Below, piece by piece: positions 45,514 through 52,879 of a stretch of 64,000 nt of DNA. The DNA lies in contig NZ_BPFI01000001.1 in NCBI RefSeq assembly GCF_019972135.1, forward strand, positions 1,595,106-1,659,105, written 5' to 3'. The stretch comes from Sulfurovum sp. TSL1. Lineage in GTDB: Bacteria; Campylobacterota; Campylobacteria; Campylobacterales; Sulfurovaceae. The position numbers and the translations under genes were made by a program. The notes under the pieces are model-generated. The model was not told the origin of the DNA, did not search any database, and saw only the letters and a list, made by a program, of their open reading frames with translations. Numbering within the stretch: position 1 is the stretch's first letter; every line of letters starts with the position of its first letter.

Positions 45514-45601
45514 AGAGAGGTGGCCGAGTGGTCGAAGGCGCACGACTGGAACTCGTGTATGGGGCAACTCATCGAGGGTTCGAATCCCTTCCTCTCTGCC
45601 A
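45514..45601 (+). tRNA. tRNA-Ser (GGA)
   Basis: An 88-nt class II tRNA: acceptor AGAGAGG pairs with CCTCTCT, discriminator G, encoded CCA. Anticodon stem CACGA/TCGTG encloses CTGGAAC, giving anticodon GGA (reads UCC/UCU). The long variable arm (TATGGGGCAACTCATC) is typical of serine tRNA. Confidence 0.95.
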
Positions 45602-45798
45602 TATATTGCATAGACTTTCCCCTTTATTTATCATATCCTGTAAAATATAGATACATGGGTTACCTACTGGCTTTTTTTGATTCACTCCCGTCTTTGTTTT
45701 TTAACATACACTGCACTATAATATATAATTGTAGTGGCAGACAGAAAGTAACCAATATGTAATATGGCACTCTTATCTATACATGAAAGTAAAACAGT

Positions 45799-48700
45799 AT
45801 GAAAAGTTTTAATACATATTACATGAACAAAGAACAATTAGGCTCGTTTATCCACGATAAAAAGATTTACAACTCCTCCTCGCTTTTGATCCAGGTCTAT
45901 TCTGCCGTTGTTGACAAAACATTTATATCCTCTCTAATCTCTGAGCTCACATACTTCTTGCCTGATGCGGCTATTATAGGGGCTACGACCGATGGTGAGA
46001 TCATGGATGGAAAAGTCTCTTCAGGGAAAGTCGTTCTTAGTTTCAGTCAGTTTGAGTATACGACACTGAAAGTAGCATCTGTAGAACATAAGGTCAACGG
46101 CTATGATAGTGGGCAATACTTGGCAAAAGCGTTGATCACCGATGAGACTAAGCTGCTCATTGCTTTTACCAATGGTCTGCATACCAATGGAGAAGAGTTC
46201 CTCAATGGCATCACCTCTATAGATGCGAACGTGATTGTTGCAGGAGGTCATGCCGGGGACAACAGTCACTTTACACAGACCTATGTTTTCACCAAAGAAC
46301 AGGTCATCTCAAAAGGTGCTGTTGGAGTTACGCTGAACAGCCGGCACTTACATGTACATACAGACTATAGCTTTCACTGGCACCCTATCGGAAATGAATT
46401 GACCATTACAAAAGCTGAAGGCAACCGCGTCTATACCATCAATGGGAAAAGTGCCGTAGATACCTATGCCTATTATCTGGGAGAAGATATCGCCAAAGGT
46501 CTGCCCGGTATCGGTGTCGAATTTCCCCTGATCGTCAATCGTAACGGTTCCAATGTGTCACGTGCATGTATAGCAAAAGAGAATGATGGATCATTGATCG
46601 TTGGAGGTAATTTGTACACAGGAGACAAAGTACGGATCGGATACGGAAATGTCAAAGAGATCTTGCAACAGTCACAAACCATTCTCAACCGTACTGCCCG
46701 TAAACCCTCTGAAGGCATTTTTATCTACTCATACATGACACGCAGACACTTTATGGGTGACGAAGTCGAGTCTGAAATATTCCCGCTTCAACAGATCTCT
46801 CCCGTATCCGGTTTTTTCACGTATGGAGCGTTTTTTAGTGCAGATCACAAAAATCTCTTTAAACAAACCATGACCCTGGTATCGTTAAGTGAAAATGATC
46901 AGATCCCTAAATCTATGCCGGATTGTCAACCGCAGCACGTTGCTATCAATACGACTTCTATAGAAGCATTGATCCATCTGATCCATGTGACCAGCGAAGA
47001 GGCACGGGAGCAAACCAGAGCACTCCAACAGAGCAATCAAACCAACCAGGAACTGAAAGAGCGTATGGAATTGGCCCTTATGGGAAGCAATGACGGGGTT
47101 TGGGATTGGAATATTCTTGAGGATACCGTCTATTTTTCTCCTCGTTGGAAAGAGATCATTGGCTATGCAGACAATGAGCTTCCCAATGAAGTGTCGACCT
47201 GGGATGACCGTATTCACCCTGATGACGCTGAAAAGGCATGGAAAGATGTCTATAAAAATGTCAATCGAGAAACAGAATATTATGAAAATATCCATAGACT
47301 GAAACATAAAGACGGACATTGGGTATGGATCCATGACAGAGGGAAAGTACAGTTTGATGCAGAGGGTAAAGCTGTCCGCATGATAGGTACCCATACAGAC
47401 ATTACAGAACAAAAAGAGAATGAACTTCAGCTATTGCATCAGGCGCAGATGATCCAACAGACACATGAAGCGATCAACACCACAGACCTGAAAGGATACA
47501 TTAATGAATGGAATAAAGGGTCTGAACTTCTTTTTGGCTATACCGCAGAGGAAGTACTGGGCAAACATATATCTCTGTTATTCCCGGATGACACCTATGA
47601 GCCATTTGTCAAACATATTCCTGAACTGATGGAGAAGGAAGAGTACCTCACTACCTTGACACTTATGAAAAAATCTCACGAGAAAGTTCTCATAGACCTC
47701 TCACTTTCCCTTCTTAAGGATACTAACGGTTCGGATATAGGTATCGTAGGATACCTTCGAGATATCACCGAGCGTAAAAAAACGGAGGAAGCCCTACACT
47801 ACCAGGCACACCATGATGCCCTTACGGGTCTTCCAAACCGTGTACTGTTCATGGACCGTCTGGAACAAGGGATCCAAAAAGCAAAACGGCACAAAGAGGG
47901 ACTGGCGGTCTTTTTTATTGATCTGGACAAATTTAAACATATTAATGATTCACTGGGACATAGCGTAGGAGACGAGGTGCTAAAGATCATTGCAAAACGC
48001 CTCCAGGATATTATTCGGAAAGAAGATACTTTGGCCCGATTGAGCGGTGATGAATTCACCATTATTATGGAGGAGTTAAGAGATCCGAATGATACATCCC
48101 TTTTGGGAGAAAAAATTCTCAAAACATTGGCTGAGGCTATCCTGATACATGATCAAAAACTCTATGTTTCGGGAAGTGTGGGTATCAGTTTTTATCCGCA
48201 GGATGCCACAGATGCCCAGTCTCTTCTCAAATATGCCGATACTGCTATGTACAGAGCAAAAGAAGAAGGCAGGAACAACTACCAGTACTATGCACCACAG
48301 ATGACCGAACTCGCCTTGAAACGTATACTGATGCAGACGAGCCTGCGTCAAGCCATCGATAATGAAGAGTTTATGATCTATTATCAGCCCCAGATCAAGG
48401 CATCTACAAATATATTGATAGGTGTAGAGGTCCTTATACGATGGAACCACCCGACCCTGGGGGTTCTCATGCCCGATGACTTCATCCCTACGGCCGAAGA
48501 GAGCGGGATGATAGCGGAAATCGATCAGTGGGTCATGAAAACTGCCATGCCGCAGATCTCTCAATGGTATAAAGAGGGATTGAACCCGGGGGTACTTGGA
48601 CTGAACATTTCTATCATGCAGCTAGATAAAATCAATTTTCTTCAACAGGTCGAAGCATCACTTCAAAGCAATGATTTTGATCCAGCCTGGTTGGAATTGG

Positions 48701-49092
48701 AGATCACTGAAAGCCAGATGATCAAAAGACCTGATGAGGTCATTACCAAACTGCATCAGATCAATGCTTTGGGTATAGGGATCTCTATTGATGATTTTGG
48801 AACAGGGTACTCCTCTTTGTCATTATTGAAACGTTTACCGATCAACAGGCTCAAAATTGACCGCTCTTTTGTCAGAGATATCCCGGAGGATGAAGAAGAT
48901 GTCGCGATTGTCAAAGCCATTATTGCACTGGCAAAAAGTCTTAAACTTGATCTTATCGCTGAAGGGGTAGAAACATCTGAACAAAAAGCGTTCCTGATCG
49001 ACCATGGATGTACCAATATCCAAGGCCACTATTTCAGTCGCCCACTCACAACAGAAGAGATGCATGCCCTGCTTTTAACACACAAAGAATGA
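45799..49092 (+). CDS. FIST-PAS-PAS-GGDEF-EAL sensor for cyclic di-GMP
   Basis: A 1097-aa cytoplasmic protein. Order: FIST N and C domains (about 25-370), which in other proteins bind small ligands such as amino acids; a short coiled coil (about 395-415); PAS 1 with PAC (about 417-535); PAS 2 (about 545-660); GGDEF (about 675-835) with the active-site variant SGDEF (749-753) and an RKED I-site; EAL (about 845-1090) with EVL at 877-879, LELEITES, IDDFGTGYSSLSLLKRLP and IAEGVETSEQ intact. Both catalytic domains look usable, so it may make or cleave c-di-GMP depending on ligand. No membrane segment. Weak Pho-like repeats lie upstream (45747-45779). Confidence 0.92.
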   Translation: MKSFNTYYMNKEQLGSFIHDKKIYNSSSLLIQVYSAVVDKTFISSLISELTYFLPDAAIIGATTDGEIMDGKVSSGKVVLSFSQFEYTTLKVASVEHKVNGYDSGQYLAKALITDETKLLIAFTNGLHTNGEEFLNGITSIDANVIVAGGHAGDNSHFTQTYVFTKEQVISKGAVGVTLNSRHLHVHTDYSFHWHPIGNELTITKAEGNRVYTINGKSAVDTYAYYLGEDIAKGLPGIGVEFPLIVNRNGSNVSRACIAKENDGSLIVGGNLYTGDKVRIGYGNVKEILQQSQTILNRTARKPSEGIFIYSYMTRRHFMGDEVESEIFPLQQISPVSGFFTYGAFFSADHKNLFKQTMTLVSLSENDQIPKSMPDCQPQHVAINTTSIEALIHLIHVTSEEAREQTRALQQSNQTNQELKERMELALMGSNDGVWDWNILEDTVYFSPRWKEIIGYADNELPNEVSTWDDRIHPDDAEKAWKDVYKNVNRETEYYENIHRLKHKDGHWVWIHDRGKVQFDAEGKAVRMIGTHTDITEQKENELQLLHQAQMIQQTHEAINTTDLKGYINEWNKGSELLFGYTAEEVLGKHISLLFPDDTYEPFVKHIPELMEKEEYLTTLTLMKKSHEKVLIDLSLSLLKDTNGSDIGIVGYLRDITERKKTEEALHYQAHHDALTGLPNRVLFMDRLEQGIQKAKRHKEGLAVFFIDLDKFKHINDSLGHSVGDEVLKIIAKRLQDIIRKEDTLARLSGDEFTIIMEELRDPNDTSLLGEKILKTLAEAILIHDQKLYVSGSVGISFYPQDATDAQSLLKYADTAMYRAKEEGRNNYQYYAPQMTELALKRILMQTSLRQAIDNEEFMIYYQPQIKASTNILIGVEVLIRWNHPTLGVLMPDDFIPTAEESGMIAEIDQWVMKTAMPQISQWYKEGLNPGVLGLNISIMQLDKINFLQQVEASLQSNDFDPAWLELEITESQMIKRPDEVITKLHQINALGIGISIDDFGTGYSSLSLLKRLPINRLKIDRSFVRDIPEDEEDVAIVKAIIALAKSLKLDLIAEGVETSEQKAFLIDHGCTNIQGHYFSRPLTTEEMHALLLTHKE

Positions 49093-49201
49093 TCCCCTTC
49101 TCTTTGGAATATCTCTCTCGCCTATAATACACTCTGGGTAAAAAGCAAAAAAAGGCAATTTATAGTATACTCATACACTATTTTAACTATCAAGGGTTTC
49201 C

Positions 49202-49651
49202 ATGAAAAAATTATCTTTCTTTCTTACTATTTTTGCACTTCTTCTTTTAAATGGCTGCCAGGGACCCGGTCTTTCAGGGGGAAAAGTACAAAAAGAATAC
49301 TATACGGGTGGGCAGATACGCTCTGAATTTATTATGAATGATAACACGGGTCAAAATGGTGTCCGTAAAGAGTATGGGTATGACGGTCATGTACTTGCGG
49401 TTATACCTATACGGAATGGTGTACCCCATGGCCTTGCAACAGGGTATGATCCAAAAGGCCGCGTACTTTCAAAAGTCAATTATATCAATGGGAAAAAAGA
49501 CGGTTTATATGAAGCATATTACCCCAATGGTGATGTGATGGTATCGTACACTTATGTGAATGGTGTCAAAGAGGGGCCGGCACAAACCTATAGCAAAGAT
49601 GGTTCTATCTATAGAAGAGTGATCTACAGTCAAGACAAAATCGTCAATTGA
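49202..49651 (+). CDS. MORN-type (YwqK-like) lipoprotein
   Basis: A 149-aa lipoprotein: signal with lipobox LLNGC (lipidated Cys about 19), then MORN_2/YwqK-type repeats with the YxxGx wording (YYTGGQIRSEF, NGVPHGLATGYDPKGRVLS, YYPNGDVMVSY). YwqK-family domains are sometimes annotated as antitoxins, but here there is no toxin neighbour and the lipobox suggests an envelope role. Function unknown. Confidence 0.8.
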   Translation: MKKLSFFLTIFALLLLNGCQGPGLSGGKVQKEYYTGGQIRSEFIMNDNTGQNGVRKEYGYDGHVLAVIPIRNGVPHGLATGYDPKGRVLSKVNYINGKKDGLYEAYYPNGDVMVSYTYVNGVKEGPAQTYSKDGSIYRRVIYSQDKIVN

Positions 49652-49660
49652 TCTTGTGAT

Positions 49661-50332
49661 ATGAGTCTTTTGCCACACTATACCCATATCGTGAACCCTA
49701 AACTCAAGCATATTTATCTTAGTTTTGATGACGAGGGGAACCTCGTGATCAAATCTCCCAAGGTCGCACAACAAAAAATAGAACAGCTCTTGCTTAAAAA
49801 GTCCTCCTGGATCAACCATGCCAGAAAGAAGATACAGCAGAAGAAAGGGAAACCCTTGGACTTTTCCAGTGGCGCAGAGGTCTATTTCATGGGGAAGGTC
49901 TATCCTCTGACACTGGTACAACATCATAAAAAAAGAACGCATCTTGATTTTGACGGGGAAGTATTTACGCTTTTCTACCATGCCTATGATGAAAAACTAT
50001 TTCAAACACATCTCGATAGATTCTACAAAACAGAGGCACAGAAACATATTCCATCTCATGTAGCATTCTGGGCAGAAAAGATGTGCCTTTCCCCCGCAAA
50101 TGTACGGTTTCGAAAAACCAAACGTCAGTGGGGAAGCTGCAGCGGGAAAAATGTTTTGAGTTTTAACACGATGATGATGAAACTTCCCCATGATGTGATA
50201 CAATACATCATTGTACACGAACTGGCACATATCAGGCACAAACACCATCAAAAAGCTTTTTGGCAACTGGTTGAAAACTATCTGCCTGAGTATAAGCAAC
50301 AGGTCGCTGAACTCAAAAACTATATGACGTAA
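49661..50332 (+). CDS. YgjP-like zinc metallopeptidase domain protein
   Basis: A 223-aa protein of the DUF45/YgjP (gluzincin-like) family. Zinc motif HELAH in IIVHELAHIRHKHH (about 185-189) with a third ligand His at HHQKAFW, and the family stretch RQWGSCSGKNVLSFN upstream. Length is typical. Begins 9 bp after the lipoprotein gene. Substrate unknown. Confidence 0.87.
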   Translation: MSLLPHYTHIVNPKLKHIYLSFDDEGNLVIKSPKVAQQKIEQLLLKKSSWINHARKKIQQKKGKPLDFSSGAEVYFMGKVYPLTLVQHHKKRTHLDFDGEVFTLFYHAYDEKLFQTHLDRFYKTEAQKHIPSHVAFWAEKMCLSPANVRFRKTKRQWGSCSGKNVLSFNTMMMKLPHDVIQYIIVHELAHIRHKHHQKAFWQLVENYLPEYKQQVAELKNYMT

Positions 50333-50369
50333 GGAGTCTAGTATCGATTCATTTTATCTTCTCGCATTT

Positions 50370-50618
50370 ATGCTGATCCTCCTTTTGGGATCAGTCTTTG
50401 TTTATATTTTCTATCTGAAAGAGAAAAAAGAACAGCTGGATGCCATCAAACGGGGGTTTTGTCCGAAGTGTCATCATAAAAGCATCGAGCTGACAGACCA
50501 AAGATCAGGTGGCTGTTCTGGACCCAAACTACTCTCTTTTGAATGTGTGGAGTGCGGATACACCAACAGCTTCGCCGTAGAGAACAGTGATAGTTGCGGA
50601 ACAGGTGGCTGTCGTTGA
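50370..50618 (+). CDS. Small membrane protein with zinc ribbon
   Basis: An N-terminal hydrophobic segment is followed by a charged stretch and a zinc-ribbon-like set of cysteines (CPKC about 27-30, CVEC about 59-62), ending in a Cys-rich tail (DSCGTGGCR). The first ATG is at 50370, but it has no ribosome site and cuts the membrane helix short. Upstream, AAGGAG (50331-50336) is six bases before an in-frame ATC at 50343, and there is no ATG, GTG or TTG in that stretch, so a rare AUC start adding nine residues is possible. I list the conservative start. Function unknown. Confidence 0.65.
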   Translation: MLILLLGSVFVYIFYLKEKKEQLDAIKRGFCPKCHHKSIELTDQRSGGCSGPKLLSFECVECGYTNSFAVENSDSCGTGGCR

Positions 50619-50700
50619 TCTTCACCTACTTGACACCTAAGTCTTTTCATGTTATAACACGGTGCAAAAACAGTCATTTTATATATAGCAAAGGCATTTT

Positions 50701-51165
50701 ATGAATTTTAGTAGCTCATCTTTAGATTTCTCTATACTCCCCTACCAGGAAGGGGTGAACCCTCCTGTCACCAAACCCAATCCTGAATTCTTAACAGACA
50801 TAGGAGAAGAAGGGATGCGTGCATTGCTTGATAGATTTTATATGGGTCTTTTTGAAAGTCCGATCAAAGATCTCTTCCCGGATGACAAAGAAGAGATGAA
50901 AAAAGCTGCACAACACTCGGCAGACTTTTTCATACAGATCTGTGGAGGCCCTACCTACTTTAACCAAAACCGTGGGGCACCGCAAATGAGGGGGAGACAT
51001 GCGCCCTTCGCGATCACGCCTAATGCAAGACTGCATTGGCTGGTTACTTTTGAAGAGGCGCTGCAGCCTATCATAGAGCAGAAGTTAAGCTCTGAAGAGA
51101 ATATACAGAGCTTCTGGAACTATATTAATGTTTTTTCTATGTGGATGATCAATACCCGAGACTAG
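50701..51165 (+). CDS. Truncated haemoglobin (group II-like)
   Basis: A 154-aa globin: helix E region with FFIQICGGPTYFNQ and the typical MRGRHAPFAITPNARLHWL, carrying the proximal His (about 100) and Trp of group II truncated globins. The first 30 residues form a non-globin extension. Such proteins bind O2 or NO; in Campylobacterota they are linked to nitrosative or oxygen stress. It overlaps the convergent msr gene by 4 bp. Confidence 0.82.
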   Translation: MNFSSSSLDFSILPYQEGVNPPVTKPNPEFLTDIGEEGMRALLDRFYMGLFESPIKDLFPDDKEEMKKAAQHSADFFIQICGGPTYFNQNRGAPQMRGRHAPFAITPNARLHWLVTFEEALQPIIEQKLSSEENIQSFWNYINVFSMWMINTRD

Positions 51166-52088
51166 AACCGCTTAATTCTTCTATGACAATAAGGCTTTGA
51201 GCCTTTACGTTCATAGTAATCCTGATGGTATGCCTCTGCACGGTAAAAAGGTGTTTTAGGCAGAACCTTCGTGGCTATATTGAAGCCTTTCTTCTCCAGG
51301 ATACCGATCAAACGTTCGATCGTTTTACGCTCTTCTGTGTTACTGACAAAGATAGCAGAGAGGTATTGATTCCCAATGTCGGGCCCCTGTCCATCCACCT
51401 GTGTAGGATCATGGATCTCAAAAAAAGTTTTTGCCAGTGTTTCATAAGAGACTTTTGAGGGATCATAGACCACTTCAACGGTTTCTAAGTGCCCGGTATC
51501 CTTACGTACCACATCATAGTAACCCGGATCTTTTACATGACCTCCCATGAAACCCGAAGTCACCTCTTTGACCCCATCGATCTTTTCAAGATAATACTCC
51601 ACGCCCCAAAAACATCCGCCGGAAAAATAGGCCTTTTTCAATGTTGTGACGGTCTCTTTCTTTTTGTCAAAGTTAAGAGCAACGGAGTTGACACAGTGAC
51701 GCACATTTTTGTCCGTAAACCCTTCACCCTGAAATACATGTCCCAAATGGGCACTGCAATTGGTACACACGATCTCCGTACGTTGACCGTCTGCATCTGG
51801 GACTTCTTTGATCGCTCCGGGTATCGCATCATCAAAACTTGGCCATCCGCAGTGAGATTCCAATTTGTCATCTGACCTGTAAAGCGGTGCGCCACATACT
51901 TTACAGGTATAGGTGCCATCCTCTATGGTATAGACATATTTTCCCGAAAAAGCACGTTCCGTGCCTTTATCTATGATCACATGTTTCTCAAAGGGTGTTA
52001 AGCTGTTTAATTTGGTGCTCCACGGCTCCAACACTTCTGCGATAAGCCCTGTTGCTACCAGACATAGCATCCATACTCTTTTTTGCAT
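51162..52088 (-). CDS. msrBA: Exported MsrB-MsrA fusion methionine sulfoxide reductase
   Basis: A 308-aa bifunctional repair enzyme. A signal peptide (cleaved about residue 18-20) suggests periplasmic location. MsrB (about 30-145) reduces Met-R-sulfoxide and has two zinc CxxC pairs (CKVC, CTNC), CGWPSFD and the catalytic Cys in RHCVNSVAL. MsrA (about 150-300) reduces Met-S-sulfoxide and has the catalytic GCFWG and the YRAEAYHQDYYER segment. Both active sites are intact; the order is B then A. Confidence 0.93.
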   Translation of the reverse strand: MQKRVWMLCLVATGLIAEVLEPWSTKLNSLTPFEKHVIIDKGTERAFSGKYVYTIEDGTYTCKVCGAPLYRSDDKLESHCGWPSFDDAIPGAIKEVPDADGQRTEIVCTNCSAHLGHVFQGEGFTDKNVRHCVNSVALNFDKKKETVTTLKKAYFSGGCFWGVEYYLEKIDGVKEVTSGFMGGHVKDPGYYDVVRKDTGHLETVEVVYDPSKVSYETLAKTFFEIHDPTQVDGQGPDIGNQYLSAIFVSNTEERKTIERLIGILEKKGFNIATKVLPKTPFYRAEAYHQDYYERKGSKPYCHRRIKRF

Positions 52089-52143
52089 ACACTGCCTTTT
52101 ACGTTTTTGGTACTATAGGTAAACAGTGTGTAATTTTAATGTA

Positions 52144-52527
52144 CTAATCTCTCATCATTGCATATTTTCCGGAGCCCAAGAGGACAATAGACAATGCACT
52201 CAAAAGATAGAGCATCGGTAATTCCAATGCCCAGGATCCTTGGTCTCCGAGTTTGAAAAACAGTCCTATTTTCGTTAAATAGACAGCCGCTGTCATATTG
52301 AGCACGATCACTCCTGCCCAAACCCTGCTTTTCCACCCCAAGATCAAAAAGATCGGTGCGAGTATCTCTCCCACATAGACACCATATACTAGTATTTCAG
52401 GTAACCCATGAGACTTCAATATCCCTTTGATAAAGTTCACTCCATGCAATGCTTTATCGATACCGTGAAAAAGCATCATTCCCCCGACCATTAAACGTAA
52501 TATGAGTTTTCCTATATTCTCTGACAT
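52144..52527 (-). CDS. DoxX-family membrane protein
   Basis: A 127-aa protein with four hydrophobic segments and the DoxX family wording LILRLMVGGMMLFHGIDKAL near the N-terminus and VYVGEILAPIFLILG in the middle. DoxX proteins are small membrane proteins associated with redox or detoxification; exact role unknown. It is the last core gene before the putative island boundary. Confidence 0.83.
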   Translation of the reverse strand: MSENIGKLILRLMVGGMMLFHGIDKALHGVNFIKGILKSHGLPEILVYGVYVGEILAPIFLILGWKSRVWAGVIVLNMTAAVYLTKIGLFFKLGDQGSWALELPMLYLLSALSIVLLGSGKYAMMRD

Positions 52528-52618
52528 ATGAAGATCCTTATTGTGTATAAAAAGTATATGATTATAGCAGGTATTTAAAAAATTATTGATTTTGATACGT
52601 ATATGGGTGAAAAATGGA
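52528..52618. other. Core flank of the island boundary
   Basis: Short AT-rich stretch upstream of doxX; I see nothing coding. Together with 52646-52879 it makes a gene-free gap of about 350 bp around the tRNA fragment. Confidence 0.5.
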
Positions 52619-52645
52619 TGGCCGGGAGAGGGGGATTCGAACCCC
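52619..52645 (-). mobile_element. tRNA 3'-end fragment, putative attachment site (att)
   Basis: On the minus strand the sequence reads a T-stem and loop (GGGG-TTCGAAT-CCCC), a 7-nt acceptor 3' strand (TCTCCCG), discriminator G and encoded CCA. It is 27 bp long and stops dead: no anticodon arm, D-arm or 5' acceptor strand precedes it in 52646-52740. This is the expected distal att site left by an integrase that targets a tRNA 3' end (probably a serine tRNA, given discriminator G and the acceptor type). Confidence 0.72.
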
Positions 52646-52879
52646 TTTCATAATTACAGTGCCCCTCTAAAATAAGGGCTTTGTAGACAATTAAAAAATA
52701 AGTGTCAGTAGATAATGGGCGTTTTTTACTGACAATTTCACTGACAGTTTTATATCAATCTATTCCAATATGTAATATTTGTTGAATAAATAGTTATACT
52801 GAGTCAAAATAAATTCATTTAAGACAAAACTAATAATAAAAAATTGTTATACTAAAAAACTTATCAACAGGGAGTAGTA
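52646..52879. other. Island-end non-coding region with TGTCAGTA/TACTGACA repeats
   Basis: No gene is visible. TGTCAGTA (52703-52710) and TACTGACA (52727-52734) form an inverted pair and CTGACA recurs at 52741-52746; such clustered repeats near att sites are often integrase arm sites. A TATACT (52848-52853) and GGAG (52871-52874) serve the following gene. Confidence 0.5.

Noticed and set aside
45514-45601. Intact tRNA-Ser(GGA) considered as the partner att site of the orphan fragment at 52619
   Set aside because: Acceptor and T-stem sequences differ (TCCTCTCTG versus CCTCTCCCGG) and the gene is on the other strand, so it is not the integration target.
49202-49651. YwqK-type protein considered as the antitoxin of a toxin-antitoxin pair
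   Set aside because: It has a lipoprotein signal and no toxin-like neighbour; the antitoxin label comes from family naming only.
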